A stretch of DNA of 64,000 nt from Staphylococcus rostri. Its GTDB lineage: Bacteria; Bacillota; Bacilli; Staphylococcales; Staphylococcaceae. Location: positions 62,001 to 126,000 of the forward strand of contig NZ_PPRF01000017.1 of assembly GCF_002902145.1 (NCBI RefSeq), read 5' to 3'. The notes under the pieces are model-generated. The model searched no databases, was not told the origin of the DNA, and worked only from the letters and a program-made list of their open reading frames with translations. Made by a program: the position numbers and the translations under genes. This document shows, in pieces, positions 25,575 to 33,630 of the stretch (positions are counted from its first letter, which is position 1; each line of letters starts with the position of its first letter).

Positions 25575-26786
25575 TTAGTGTCTGAAAATCTCAATAAATG
25601 TTGTAATAATCGGTACACCGAGTAAGTCAACAAGGAAGGCCCCTACAATTGGCACGACCAAGTACGCACGTGGTGAATTACCAAACTTTTTCGTAATGGT
25701 ATCTAAGTTCGCCATCGCATTCGGTGTCGCACCAAGTCCGTGACCGATGAAACCACCAATCATTACGGCTGCATCGTAATCTTTGCCGAGTAAGCGGAAG
25801 ACCACGAAGATTGAGAATAAAGATACGAAAAGAATTTGGAATAATACGATTACAACAAGTGGTAATGCTAAGTTATAAATTTCTGTTAATTGGATACTCA
25901 TTAAAGCGATTGATAAGAAGACGCTCAATGAAATATCACCAATTTGGTTTGTTAATTTTAAGTCGATAATATCTAAATTCATAATTTCTGATACGTTACG
26001 GATAATTACGGCTACAAACATTGATGCAACATAGAGTGGAATGTTAAAGCCAGTCGCTGCACTGAATTGTTCGCCGAGATAAGTACCTAACGCCATACAG
26101 AATAAGATAATGGCCATTTGAATAAAGAACACTTCATTCAATGTGAAATGTTTATGTAGACGCTTGTTCAAATCGACTTCAGAATAGTCTTTTTGAATGA
26201 CATCAGTTTCTTTTGGTGCTAAATCGTAGCGTTTAATTAAGAAACGAACGATAGGGCCACCTAATAGACCACCAGCAACAAGTCCTAATGTTGCTGCAGC
26301 AAGTGCGGCTGCAACTGCTGAATCCACACCATAGTCTTGGATTGTTTGACCATAGGCTGCTGCATTCCCGTGTCCACCTTCCATTGACATCGCACCTGCT
26401 GTTAAACCGAGCAATGGGTCAATGTTCAGTAACTTAGCTGCTGAAACGCCAATAACGTTTTGGAATGTTGCGAGCACACCACATAGCAACCAATACACAA
26501 TTAAGACTTTACCACCCATTTTTAATAACTTGAATGATGCCCCAAGTCCAATTGTTGTAAAGAAAGCGAGCATAAAGAAATCTTGGAAAAACTTACCATC
26601 TAATTTAATTGTGATGACACCTGTTGAAGCTAAAATTGCTGAGATAATCGCAAAAATTAAGCCACCGATAACAGGTGCTGGAATACTCAAACGATTGAAA
26701 ATCTCAACCTTATTAATAATTGCCTGTCCAATGATTAACAAAAGACATGCGAGAAACAATGTCGTAATACTGTTAAGTTCGATCAT
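25575..26786 (-). CDS. gltS: Sodium/glutamate symporter GltS
   Basis: A 403-residue transporter of the ESS family that takes up glutamate with sodium. It has two repeated halves of about five helices each. Both halves carry Gly-rich reentrant loops: GAMSMEGGHGNAAAYGQTI in the first and GGFIGHGLGATPNAMANLD in the second, the known family signatures. Length matches bacterial GltS (about 401). The start is preceded by AAGGGGGGAA. It converges on the zinc GTPase gene and is followed upstream by an AraC-family regulator in the same direction but 180 bases away, so it is probably its own unit. Confidence 0.95.
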   Translation of the reverse strand: MIELNSITTLFLACLLLIIGQAIINKVEIFNRLSIPAPVIGGLIFAIISAILASTGVITIKLDGKFFQDFFMLAFFTTIGLGASFKLLKMGGKVLIVYWLLCGVLATFQNVIGVSAAKLLNIDPLLGLTAGAMSMEGGHGNAAAYGQTIQDYGVDSAVAAALAAATLGLVAGGLLGGPIVRFLIKRYDLAPKETDVIQKDYSEVDLNKRLHKHFTLNEVFFIQMAIILFCMALGTYLGEQFSAATGFNIPLYVASMFVAVIIRNVSEIMNLDIIDLKLTNQIGDISLSVFLSIALMSIQLTEIYNLALPLVVIVLFQILFVSLFSIFVVFRLLGKDYDAAVMIGGFIGHGLGATPNAMANLDTITKKFGNSPRAYLVVPIVGAFLVDLLGVPIITTFIEIFRH

Positions 26787-26969
26787 AAAATCGTTCCCCC
26801 CTTAGTTGTTAAATGAGAAAAGGCTTACAACCCCATACTAGATAATTATACTTTTTATCGCATAAAAAAGCTATATTTAAATGAACATTTGTTACAAGTA
26901 TGCAATTTGTACATTAAATTTATTATCTATTTTTTACTTTGAATGATGAGGTAAGCGCGTTATGGATAA

Positions 26970-27821
26970 CTACAAAGTATGAGTGTTTCGGTGCTTTTGA
27001 CGATATGTTGTCGCATTGACGCCGAAGAATTTTTTGAAGGCTTTGGAGAACATCAATGGTTCTTTATAGCCAACACGCATTGCGATTTCCTGACTTTGGA
27101 GCGTCGTTTCTTTGAGTAACTTGGCTGCTTGAAACATACGCAATTGCATTAAATAACTTTGTGGCGATTGGTCCAAATTTTGTTTGAATAGCTTGTACAA
27201 ATAACTACGACTCATATTGACGTGGCGTGCGACTTGTTCAATCGTGATGGGGTGCATGTAAGTACGGTTCATATAGCGAATGGCTTCACGTACATTTGAA
27301 TATATTTCGTTTTCTTGCTGATGAAAGTGTTTAGGTGCCACTTGATATAACGCATACAGTATGTCGTATAAGTCGCGCATATGTTGGATATCATCAGCGT
27401 TCTGGATGGTATAGTTTTGCGCTGTATGACACATATGTTCGACAAGCTGAGAAAGGGTGGTCGTATCTGTATTTTGTATAACTGGGACATCGACTAAGGT
27501 TGTGCGTTGTAAATAGTCTGTAGTCAGTTGCCCGCTGAACCCAACCCAGTAATAAATCCATGGGTCATCTAGTGAAGATTGATAGTTGACGTGCATACCC
27601 CGTTGCAACACAAAGACATCTCCAGCTGTTAAATGATATGTTTCGTTATTGTATGTAAATGTGCCGCTCCCTGACATCACAATATGAAGCACTGCTGCCT
27701 TGCTCACTTCATATTCATAGCCAGTATTTGGTGTGCCAATTTCAATGCCACATTCGTCAATATTTGCGTCGATATGACGTTTCTTAAACTTCTTCCATAA
27801 CAATTGCATGGCAAATCTCAT
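26970..27821 (-). CDS. AraC-family regulator with N-terminal cupin domain
   Basis: A 283-residue regulator. Residues about 25-110 form an AraC-type ligand-binding cupin (HIVMSGSGTFTYNNETYHLTAGDVFVLQRG, PWIYYWVGFSG). The C-terminal 100 residues hold two helix-turn-helix motifs (ITIEQVARHVNMSRSYLYKLFKQ and SQEIAMRVGYKEPLMFSKAFKK). This architecture is that of sugar-responsive activators such as MsmR or MelR-type proteins. The start is uncertain: ATG 27821 or ATG 27809, neither with a strong ribosome site. It faces away from a GH2 sugar-binding-like gene 131 bases off, so the pair may form one sugar-linked unit (inference). Confidence 0.85.
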   Translation of the reverse strand: MRFAMQLLWKKFKKRHIDANIDECGIEIGTPNTGYEYEVSKAAVLHIVMSGSGTFTYNNETYHLTAGDVFVLQRGMHVNYQSSLDDPWIYYWVGFSGQLTTDYLQRTTLVDVPVIQNTDTTTLSQLVEHMCHTAQNYTIQNADDIQHMRDLYDILYALYQVAPKHFHQQENEIYSNVREAIRYMNRTYMHPITIEQVARHVNMSRSYLYKLFKQNLDQSPQSYLMQLRMFQAAKLLKETTLQSQEIAMRVGYKEPLMFSKAFKKFFGVNATTYRQKHRNTHTL

Positions 27822-27952
27822 CCTAGTTCATATTAAATATGGAAACATTTTAGCATATTTTGTCGTGATAATTGAATATATCTTTTATTTGATATGTGCT
27901 AAATTTCTAAAGTAAAAAAATTAGTTAAATTTATTAATCAGGAGAGAAGTTA

Positions 27953-28684
27953 ATGATTGCAACGAGATATAAAAATATGACCAATCATTTTAAAGGAGAT
28001 GCGGTGACACAAGTAAGCTATATTCCTTATAGTAGCCATCGAGAGTATTTTACATATACATCGATTGAGCAATTGCATGCCGTGACATCTTTGTGTGGCA
28101 AGTGGGATGTGGACTACAATCGTTTAACACAATCGACGACGTATACGAGAGACTTTGAAATAACAGATTATGATTGTAGTAAGGATTATTTTTTGGATAT
28201 GCAGAATTTGCAACTGCATGGAACAGTGTTGATGAATGGCAAGGCATGTATCAATGAAGGTATATTGCAAGGCAAGTACGATATGACGCAAAGGATTCAT
28301 AAAGGAAATAATACGCTTGTCATCATTATGCATCATGGAACGACGCCCAATCAGATATTACGGCAACTGGAGCGATTAGTCATTATTGAACGTGCGGATG
28401 ATCGAGTTGTGAGTTATGATGTGTGGGCTAATTATGATCATGCCAACAAGCTGCTGCACATCCAGTTAAAGATTATGGATATTGAAGGTGCTCCGATGCC
28501 ATCATACACACTTGTTGATTTAGATAACCAATATGTCATGACAGGTGACGTGGATTTGGATGTTGTTAACGACATCGTCTATCCTTGTCAGTACGATACA
28601 TTACATACAAAGAATGGTTATTGCTTATTGCTAGATACAGATGATGAAACACTTGTAATCACACTAGATTATTTTAATGATTAA
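27953..28684 (+). CDS. Stand-alone protein resembling the sugar-binding domain of GH2 beta-galactosidases
   Basis: A 243-residue soluble protein without a signal peptide or membrane segment. Residues about 45-120 look like the jelly-roll domain at the start of glycoside hydrolase family 2 enzymes: SLCGKWDVDYN, then YTRDFEI, LDMQNLQLHGTVLMNGKACIN, GKYDMTQRIHKGNNTLVIIM. The remaining 120 residues could be an Ig-like strand domain. The catalytic barrel of a GH2 enzyme is absent, the gene ends cleanly with TAA, and no remnant follows before the next promoter. The start has AGGAGAG at good spacing. It may bind a glycan, act as a partner of another enzyme, or be a shortened relic kept under the facing AraC gene. 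Function unknown. Confidence 0.6.
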   Translation: MIATRYKNMTNHFKGDAVTQVSYIPYSSHREYFTYTSIEQLHAVTSLCGKWDVDYNRLTQSTTYTRDFEITDYDCSKDYFLDMQNLQLHGTVLMNGKACINEGILQGKYDMTQRIHKGNNTLVIIMHHGTTPNQILRQLERLVIIERADDRVVSYDVWANYDHANKLLHIQLKIMDIEGAPMPSYTLVDLDNQYVMTGDVDLDVVNDIVYPCQYDTLHTKNGYCLLLDTDDETLVITLDYFND

Positions 28685-28691
28685 AAATATT

Positions 28692-28762
28692 GTATAGTAC
28701 CTTGCAATGTACAGTACTGGGTGCTATACTTTACTTAAATTAACTACTGTGTATTGAGTAGT
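28692..28762 (+). promoter_or_regulatory. Promoter and two palindromic operators of the PadR operon
   Basis: A promoter with -35 TTGCAA (28702-28707), 17-base spacer and -10 TATACT (28725-28730) sits inside the inverted repeat GTATAGTACC (28692-28701) / GGTGCTATAC (28720-28729). A second palindrome, ACTACT-N8-AGTAGT, follows at 28743-28762. Both are well placed for repression by the PadR protein encoded just downstream. Confidence 0.7.
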
Positions 28763-28790
28763 ACTAATCTATGCACACTGAGGTGAGATC

Positions 28791-29111
28791 ATGAATGTCC
28801 AATTTAAAAAGGGTGCTTTAGAAATGATTGTGTTGCTCATTATTAAACGTGAGCCACAATACGGTTATTCTTTAGTACAAAATATTTCAAGGCATATGTC
28901 TATCGCAGAAGGTACAGTGTATCCCATTTTAAGACGCTTAGTTAAAGAAGGTTTTCTATCGACGTACTATCAACCATCCAATGAAGGACCAGCGCGTAAG
29001 TATTATCAAATGACTGACGCAGGTAGTGAGCGTTTAGTAGAATTGCGACAACAATGGGAATCATTTGCGGATATTGTATCCGTGTTTATTAAGGAGAGTG
29101 AGGAACAGTGA
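28791..29111 (+). CDS. PadR-family transcriptional regulator
   Basis: A 106-residue PadR regulator: winged helix GALEMIVLLIIKREPQYGYSLVQNI...AEGTVYPILRRLVKEGFLSTYYQ, with the wing GPARKYYQMTDAG and one C-terminal dimer helix. The ATG follows GAGGTGAG. Its stop overlaps the GTG start of the next gene (GTGA), so all three genes of the operon are coupled. PadR-DUF1700-DUF4097 operons are common in Firmicutes and respond to envelope stress or antimicrobials in several species (established in general, not for this gene). The palindromes upstream suggest autoregulation. Confidence 0.9.
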   Translation: MNVQFKKGALEMIVLLIIKREPQYGYSLVQNISRHMSIAEGTVYPILRRLVKEGFLSTYYQPSNEGPARKYYQMTDAGSERLVELRQQWESFADIVSVFIKESEEQ

Positions 29112-29668
29112 CGAAAAAGAATTATTTAAATACACTATATTACCATTTGAAATACATTCCAGAACAAGAAAAACAAGACATCGTAGCAGAGTACGACAAT
29201 CATTTTATTGAAGGCTTGAAAGATGGCAAAACTGAAGAAGAAATAATTGCGACACTTGGCGATCCTAAAGTCATTGCCAAAGAGCTTGTAGCAGATTCAG
29301 CTGTGAGTCAAGTGGAAGCATCGAAAAGTCCACGTAATATGGTCGCAGCCATTTTAGCAGTGATTGCCTTAAGTTTTCTTAACTTTGTGATTGTGCTTGG
29401 ACCCGTGTTAACAGTTCTAGGGCTTTTATTAGGACTCGCGATTGCCAGTGTTGTCATGATTGGCATGCCAGTCTTCTTAATCTGGGTACACTTCTTCTAT
29501 GATCAAATACAACTCGTAACACCTGATTGGTATGCGGCCGCTGGATACTTTGGACTGGGGCTTATGCTGTATGTGTTATGTTTCTATTTAACTAAATGGA
29601 CGTTTATCTTGTTAATTAAATACTTAAAGTTCAACGTTAAAATTGTAAAAAGGAGTGCAAATGTATGA
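29108..29668 (+). CDS. DUF1700-family (HAAS domain) membrane protein
   Basis: A 186-residue protein. The first 70 residues are the HAAS domain: LNTLYYHLKYIPEQEKQDIVAEYDNHFIEGLKDGKTEEEIIATLGDPKVIAKEL. Three or four membrane helices follow (about 80-125 and 145-175). The start is GTG 29108, overlapping the PadR stop, and the end overlaps the next ATG. HAAS proteins work with PadR regulators and are thought to pass a membrane signal or anchor the partner protein; the exact task is unknown. Confidence 0.88.
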   Translation: MTKKNYLNTLYYHLKYIPEQEKQDIVAEYDNHFIEGLKDGKTEEEIIATLGDPKVIAKELVADSAVSQVEASKSPRNMVAAILAVIALSFLNFVIVLGPVLTVLGLLLGLAIASVVMIGMPVFLIWVHFFYDQIQLVTPDWYAAAGYFGLGLMLYVLCFYLTKWTFILLIKYLKFNVKIVKRSANV

Positions 29669-30480
29669 GAAAGTTCAATATGATTCTATTAGTTGTAGGA
29701 CTTGTGATTACATTGGTTGGTATGACAGGCGCCTTTTATTACTCCAAAGTAGATAATAAGTATCAAGAACAAGAGGTTAAAGTATCTCGTTCGTTTGACG
29801 CCCAGCGTATCAAAAAGATTGATATGGATTTGAAAAATGTCAAGTTACAAATAGTTGCTGGAGACACATTTAAACTAGAAGGTAGAGGCGAAAGTAAGCA
29901 GCCTAAAATCACGACAGAAGGCGATACGTTAAAACTTCAATTAGAAGGAACAGAGAACCCGCAAGCAACGGTCAATGTGAATCCATTTCACATTAAAATG
30001 AATACGCAATATAAGTTGACTGTTCCACAATCTGACATATCACGTTTGAACATAAACAGTGATTGGAGTGCGGTTGATGTTGATCGTGTTGTGGCAAAAG
30101 AGATGGTCGTACAAATGCAAAAAGGAGCATTTGATATGGAGCGCAGTCAAATAGGTTCGTTTGACGGTCATATGCAATATGGCTCGTTTGATGTAGAGAA
30201 TACGACATTTGAGAAGGTTGCAATGACGAATCGTGAAGGCAGCACTGTTTTTGATGGTGTGCCAGCCGATATTCCGATGACATTAAATAATCAATTAGGT
30301 ACGCTTGATGTGTCTTTTGCACAACCGCTTCAAAATGTCAGCATCGAATCAGAGAATAATAATGGCTATATTGATATGGAAGACTTAATCAATTATGCAC
30401 AAATTAAGGACCGTGATGTCGCATCAGATCCAGTGATCAAAATTAACAACCGTGAAGGTACGGTTACTTTAGAAGATTAA
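29665..30480 (+). CDS. DUF4097-family surface protein (putative adhesin fold)
   Basis: A 271-residue protein with an N-terminal membrane anchor or uncleaved signal (residues 5-27, LLVVGLVITLVGMTGAFYY) and an outside domain of repeated beta-strands, typical of DUF4097 (KIDMDLKNVKLQIVAGD...LNINSDWSAVDVDRV...VQMQKGAFDMERSQIG). The strand ladder is expected to form a beta-helix-like fold outside the membrane. Last gene of the PadR operon, overlapping the HAAS gene by four bases and ended by a terminator. It is probably the effector or the sensor of the module; the adhesin label is a family name only. Confidence 0.85.
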   Translation: MRKFNMILLVVGLVITLVGMTGAFYYSKVDNKYQEQEVKVSRSFDAQRIKKIDMDLKNVKLQIVAGDTFKLEGRGESKQPKITTEGDTLKLQLEGTENPQATVNVNPFHIKMNTQYKLTVPQSDISRLNINSDWSAVDVDRVVAKEMVVQMQKGAFDMERSQIGSFDGHMQYGSFDVENTTFEKVAMTNREGSTVFDGVPADIPMTLNNQLGTLDVSFAQPLQNVSIESENNNGYIDMEDLINYAQIKDRDVASDPVIKINNREGTVTLED

Positions 30481-30482
30481 TA

Positions 30483-30521
30483 GAAAAACCCATGAAGGCA
30501 TGTTCGCCCTCATGGGTTTTC
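30483..30521. terminator. Bidirectional terminator after the PadR operon
   Basis: AAAACCCATGA[A]GG pairs with CCTCATGGGTTTT; it also serves the converging glycosylase gene. Confidence 0.85.
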
Positions 30522-30523
30522 TG

Positions 30524-31132
30524 TTAGCGCCACGTTTCGTCAGGGGGTTGGCAATCGCGCATGCGCATATGTGATACGAACGGATTTCCTTTAACAGTGA
30601 AACGTAAGGGTGCATCCGTCCATTTGCCTTTATTTGGAATCCCAATACGGGGACTAGAGACGATAGCTCTCGGATATTTGCGATGATGTGTATCTATTTT
30701 GAGGCGCCCCTCGTTAAGGCGCGTACCATCAATCGTTCGTGGAATAGCCATAGCAGTCGTAAGCTTACCAGGACCGTTCGTGACGTCATAGCCACTTTTG
30801 CCGCGATTGCGTATCATCGCGTCTAAGCCTTCGTCGGGTTCAATCGCACGAATTAAGACACCTTCAGGGATGCCTTCCGGTTGCGTTACAAAGTTGATGA
30901 GCAAGTAGCGATGCATCATATGTCCATAAATCGTGCCGCCTTCACAATAAAGTGAGTTCACGCGTGGTGTACGACGTCCACGATAACTGTGTGCCGCTTT
31001 ATCCATCGTACCGAGATAGGCCTCAGTTTCAACAATGTAGCCTGAATATGTACGCTCCGGTGCTTCATAGATGATTTTAACACCTAGTAATGACTTAGCG
31101 ATGTCTGTTGTTTTACGTGTAATAAAATCCAT
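30524..31132 (-). CDS. 3-methyladenine DNA glycosylase (AAG/MPG family)
   Basis: A 202-residue DNA repair glycosylase of the alkyladenine (Mpg) family, the usual bacterial length. It cuts 3-methyladenine, hypoxanthine and similar damaged bases from DNA, starting base-excision repair. Family landmarks are [30 protein letters not shown] with the catalytic Glu, [37 protein letters not shown] and [12 protein letters not shown]. The ATG has AAAGGAG seven bases upstream. Single gene; no regulatory site recognised in the 200 bases upstream. Confidence 0.93.
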   Translation of the reverse strand: MDFITRKTTDIAKSLLGVKIIYEAPERTYSGYIVETEAYLGTMDKAAHSYRGRRTPRVNSLYCEGGTIYGHMMHRYLLINFVTQPEGIPEGVLIRAIEPDEGLDAMIRNRGKSGYDVTNGPGKLTTAMAIPRTIDGTRLNEGRLKIDTHHRKYPRAIVSSPRIGIPNKGKWTDAPLRFTVKGNPFVSHMRMRDCQPPDETWR

Positions 31133-31329
31133 GTCGTACTCCTTTATATCATTAGTGTATTTATCGAGAATATCGTATCATTGCTTTTTTTCAGTGTACA
31201 AGCTCATAATATACAAAGCGAGTTATCAGTCTGTTCACTAATATACACACTATACCCCATTTTCAAGGTTTTTTATGCGAAAAAGTATGATAAAATCTGA
31301 ATTGAATAGCAAAATAGGAGGGAAATGAT

Positions 31330-32172
31330 ATGATGTATGAATTTCCACAAGTTGGTTTTGTAGAAGCGTTCAAACTATTTTGGACAAACTACGTTAATTT
31401 TAAAGGGCGTAGTCGACGCAGTGAATATTGGTGGGTTATGTTATGGCATACAATTATCTCACTATCCATCACATTCATTTCATTTATTTTTGTTTTTATC
31501 CCTGTGATTGGTCCATTTATCGCTATTATTTTATGGATTTTAATAGGGTTGTATAGTTTAGCGACATTTATTCCAAACTTGGCACTACTCGTACGTCGCT
31601 TTCATGATCGCAATATGACGATGTTCTTACCGATTTTTTCATTTGTACTGTCAATTATTTATAATATTGTCTATTTCATCGGTATGTGGCAGTCAGGTGC
31701 GTTGATGTCAACAGACAACTTTGATGAAACACCACCTATGTTAACGGATGCTTCATCAGGCTGGTTAATTGTCGCTGGCATTTTGATTATTGTGATGTTA
31801 GTGGTACAAGTTGTTATATTTATTATCACATTATTGGATAGTAAAGAAGAGGCCAATAAATACGGGCCATCACCAAAATATATGGAACAACCAGTACAAG
31901 CAAACAATCAAGATGCCCAACCGATGATGTCTCACAATGTACCACCAGAAGGCAATATGCCAACACAAGATGATATACTGACTCAAGGTGATACGACGGC
32001 GCAAAGCAGTGCAACGACGCAAGAGGACGCGCTGTCACAAAGTACGACGTCTAACCAAGCTGAGCAGCCAACGCAAGGTAGTACGTCCGCACAAGATGAC
32101 ACAGGCTTGACGGACTTGGATGACTTAGAAACACAAGAACGCAAACCACAAGACGATCCGTATAAATATTAA
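31330..32172 (+). CDS. DUF805 membrane protein with a Thr/Gln-rich tail
   Basis: A 280-residue protein. Residues 1-180 form the DUF805 domain: the opening FWTNYVNFKGRSRRSEYWWVMLW is diagnostic, followed by four helices with LVRRFHDRNMTMF and the end LLDSKEEANKYGPSPK. The last 95 residues are a low-complexity tail of repeated T-Q-x-D / AQSS units (TQDDILTQGDTTAQ...TQGSTSAQDD), probably unstructured. Function of DUF805 is unknown. Two ATGs stand side by side at 31330 and 31333 behind AGGAGGG; the first is kept. Single gene with its own terminator; the tail is likely to vary between strains. Confidence 0.85.
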   Translation: MMYEFPQVGFVEAFKLFWTNYVNFKGRSRRSEYWWVMLWHTIISLSITFISFIFVFIPVIGPFIAIILWILIGLYSLATFIPNLALLVRRFHDRNMTMFLPIFSFVLSIIYNIVYFIGMWQSGALMSTDNFDETPPMLTDASSGWLIVAGILIIVMLVVQVVIFIITLLDSKEEANKYGPSPKYMEQPVQANNQDAQPMMSHNVPPEGNMPTQDDILTQGDTTAQSSATTQEDALSQSTTSNQAEQPTQGSTSAQDDTGLTDLDDLETQERKPQDDPYKY

Positions 32173-32180
32173 TAAGCATT

Positions 32181-32223
32181 TCAAAGAGCAGGCTTCAAAC
32201 AATAGTGTTTGGCCTGTTTTTTT
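32181..32223 (+). terminator. Terminator after the DUF805 gene
   Basis: AGCAGGCTTCAAACA pairs imperfectly with TGTTTGGCCTGTT (AACAGGC-type stem), followed by TTTTTTTA. Confidence 0.7.
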
Positions 32224-32232
32224 ACGTGCGTA

Positions 32233-32278
32233 TGTCGGGTATATTTGACATATAGATAGATGTCAGGTATATTTGACA
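32233..32278 (+). promoter_or_regulatory. Promoter flanked by duplicate operators of the Xre/ABC module
   Basis: The 18-mer TGTC[G/A]GGTATATTTGACA occurs twice, at 32233-32250 and 32261-32278, 28 bases apart; its ends (TGTC/GACA) are inverted. The promoter formed by TTGACA (32245-32250), a 17-base spacer and TATATT (32268-32273) runs from the first copy into the second. The Xre-family protein encoded next is the obvious candidate to bind. Confidence 0.8.
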
Positions 32279-32334
32279 CAAGGTGATGATGTATTTCATA
32301 TGACGACAGTTTGCCGTTAAATTGGGAGGCTATG

Positions 32335-32538
32335 ATGACAATACAAGTAAACAAAGTAAAAGCATATCGTGTCGCAAAAGGTGTATCGCAATTGGAACTT
32401 GCACGGCGCGTAGGGGTTTCGCGCCAGACAATTAATATGATAGAGAATGACAAGTATAATCCAACGTTGAATTTATGCATTCGGATTGCACAAACGTTAG
32501 ATGTCACTTTAAACGATTTATTCTGGGAGGGAGATTAA
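32335..32538 (+). CDS. Small Xre-family (HTH_3) regulator
   Basis: A 67-residue protein that is almost only a Cro/CI helix-turn-helix: VKAYRVAKGVSQLELARRVGVSRQTINMIENDKYNPTLNLCIRIAQTLDVTLNDLFWEGD. This is the YozG/PlcR-N-like type often found ahead of small membrane proteins. Two ATGs, 32332 and 32335, follow GGGAGG; the second has the better spacing. The stop at 32538 is one base before the next start, so it is made together with the two membrane proteins that follow. The duplicated operator at its promoter suggests that it represses its own operon. Confidence 0.88.
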   Translation: MTIQVNKVKAYRVAKGVSQLELARRVGVSRQTINMIENDKYNPTLNLCIRIAQTLDVTLNDLFWEGD

Positions 32539-32539
32539 T

Positions 32540-33043
32540 ATGCGTATGTACAAACGCTTTGTCGGGATGGAAGCACCCGACGAATATCAAAAAAGTAAAA
32601 TTGATGAAACATTGGCACTAGTGAGTATTATTGGAGTGATTGGCTTAATAGCGTTAACACCGTTATCATGGATGATTGACCTGGAATCTCAACAACTTTC
32701 CGCGTTTTCGATTGGTGCGCCTATTTTATTATTCATGATCGGTGCACGTACGGTCACTTTGTCTCGTGATTATTCTAAGCATAAATTCTATGTGGAAACA
32801 GAAGCAGCGGCACGTCAATTACGGAAACAGCTTACGTTCAAATATATCGTATGGACTGTATTAGGATATGTATATTTATTGCTTGTTTTCAATGTGTTGG
32901 CACCGTTATTCAGTGGAAAGATGCCTTATTGGCATGGCTCAGAAAGTATCAATTTAATATTATTTCTTATTCCATGCATTGCATTTATTTTTAATTTGAG
33001 AAAACAAGTACAAGTGAGAAAGGATGAGCACGATGAACATTAA
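32540..33043 (+). CDS. Four-helix membrane protein of the Xre module (first copy)
   Basis: A 167-residue protein: a short N-terminal cytoplasmic part (YKRFVGMEAPDEYQKSKIDETLA), two helices (about 29-70), a polar loop with VETEAAARQLRKQLTF, two more helices (about 97-155) and a basic end LRKQVQVRKDEHDEH. It shares length and layout with the next gene (start motif with DEY, loop before the second helix pair), so the two may be old duplicates. Xre plus one or two such membrane proteins is a frequent Firmicutes arrangement, sometimes called DUF6773/DUF3169-like; I cannot confirm the family. It overlaps the next gene by 11 bases. Confidence 0.75.
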   Translation: MRMYKRFVGMEAPDEYQKSKIDETLALVSIIGVIGLIALTPLSWMIDLESQQLSAFSIGAPILLFMIGARTVTLSRDYSKHKFYVETEAAARQLRKQLTFKYIVWTVLGYVYLLLVFNVLAPLFSGKMPYWHGSESINLILFLIPCIAFIFNLRKQVQVRKDEHDEH

Positions 33044-33548
33044 ACAAGAATTGCTAGATACATTTAATGGTGAACGTGTGAAAGATGAATATGAAATTCG
33101 ACACTCAAGACACGTCTTAGCTGGCAACTGTGTATGGCTGTTTTGGGGACTCATTTTACTGCTCACCATTTCTATATGGATTAAAATTTTCTTACAACAC
33201 AACTTTGTCGTCGAAGCATTTGGCATGGTGCTATTTCTTAGTATGGCGCTAATAATAGAAGTCAGATTGCGCAAGTATCGTGTGAATCAAACAGAAGTGG
33301 ACGACGCACAAAGTTATGAATATATGATGAAGGTATTACGACGTGGTGCCGTTAAGTTTGGACTGATCATGTTTGTCACAATGGCGTTTACCAACATGCT
33401 GTTAACGTGGGCATTAGGTACGCATAAATCAGTTGGTCAGTTAATTGTTGTTAATGGTGGCATTGTAATGGTTGCGGCGATATTAAGCGGTGTTGCAGTT
33501 TATTTCATCGGTAAAAAGAAAATTGATCGTACATATAAAGACGATTAA
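33033..33548 (+). CDS. Four-helix membrane protein of the Xre module (second copy)
   Basis: A 171-residue protein with the same plan as its upstream neighbour: N-terminal soluble part (ELLDTFNGERVKDEYEIRHSRH), helix pair at about 28-70, a polar loop (LRKYRVNQTEVDDAQSYEYMMKVLRRG), helix pair at about 108-160 and a basic end GKKKIDRTYKDD. The frame is open from ATG 33024, but that ATG touches the AGAAAGG ribosome site; ATG 33033 is nine bases after it and is used. An ABC exporter pair follows from a separate promoter 83 bases on. Possibly a pair subunit for sensing or for the exporter; not proven. Confidence 0.75.
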   Translation: MNIKQELLDTFNGERVKDEYEIRHSRHVLAGNCVWLFWGLILLLTISIWIKIFLQHNFVVEAFGMVLFLSMALIIEVRLRKYRVNQTEVDDAQSYEYMMKVLRRGAVKFGLIMFVTMAFTNMLLTWALGTHKSVGQLIVVNGGIVMVAAILSGVAVYFIGKKKIDRTYKDD

Positions 33549-33555
33549 GTTTGTC

Positions 33556-33600
33556 TTTTTGACAATTGTATTTGTCAAAAATGATTTTCTCATATATAAT
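33556..33600 (+). promoter_or_regulatory. Promoter with perfect palindrome before the ABC genes
   Basis: TTTTTGACAA-TTGTAT-TTGTCAAAAA (33556-33581) is a perfect 10-base inverted repeat. Its right arm gives the -35 TTGTCA (33572-33577); a 17-base spacer then leads to the -10 TATAAT (33595-33600). The inner TTGACA/TGTCAA half-sites recall the operators at 32233 and 32261, so the same regulator may act on both. It might also end the upstream message as a weak hairpin. Confidence 0.75.
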
Positions 33601-33630
33601 AATGTTGACTAAACAAATGGAGGTAACATT

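Noticed and set aside
26946..26961. cre-like sequence GAGGTAAGCGCGTTA near gltS
   Set aside because: Too many mismatches on the left, and it lies nearer to the end of the AraC gene than to a promoter.
33556..33581. Perfect palindrome as a pure terminator of the Xre operon
   Set aside because: The stem is AT-rich and weak and its right arm forms a good -35 element, so an operator is more likely, though some termination is possible.
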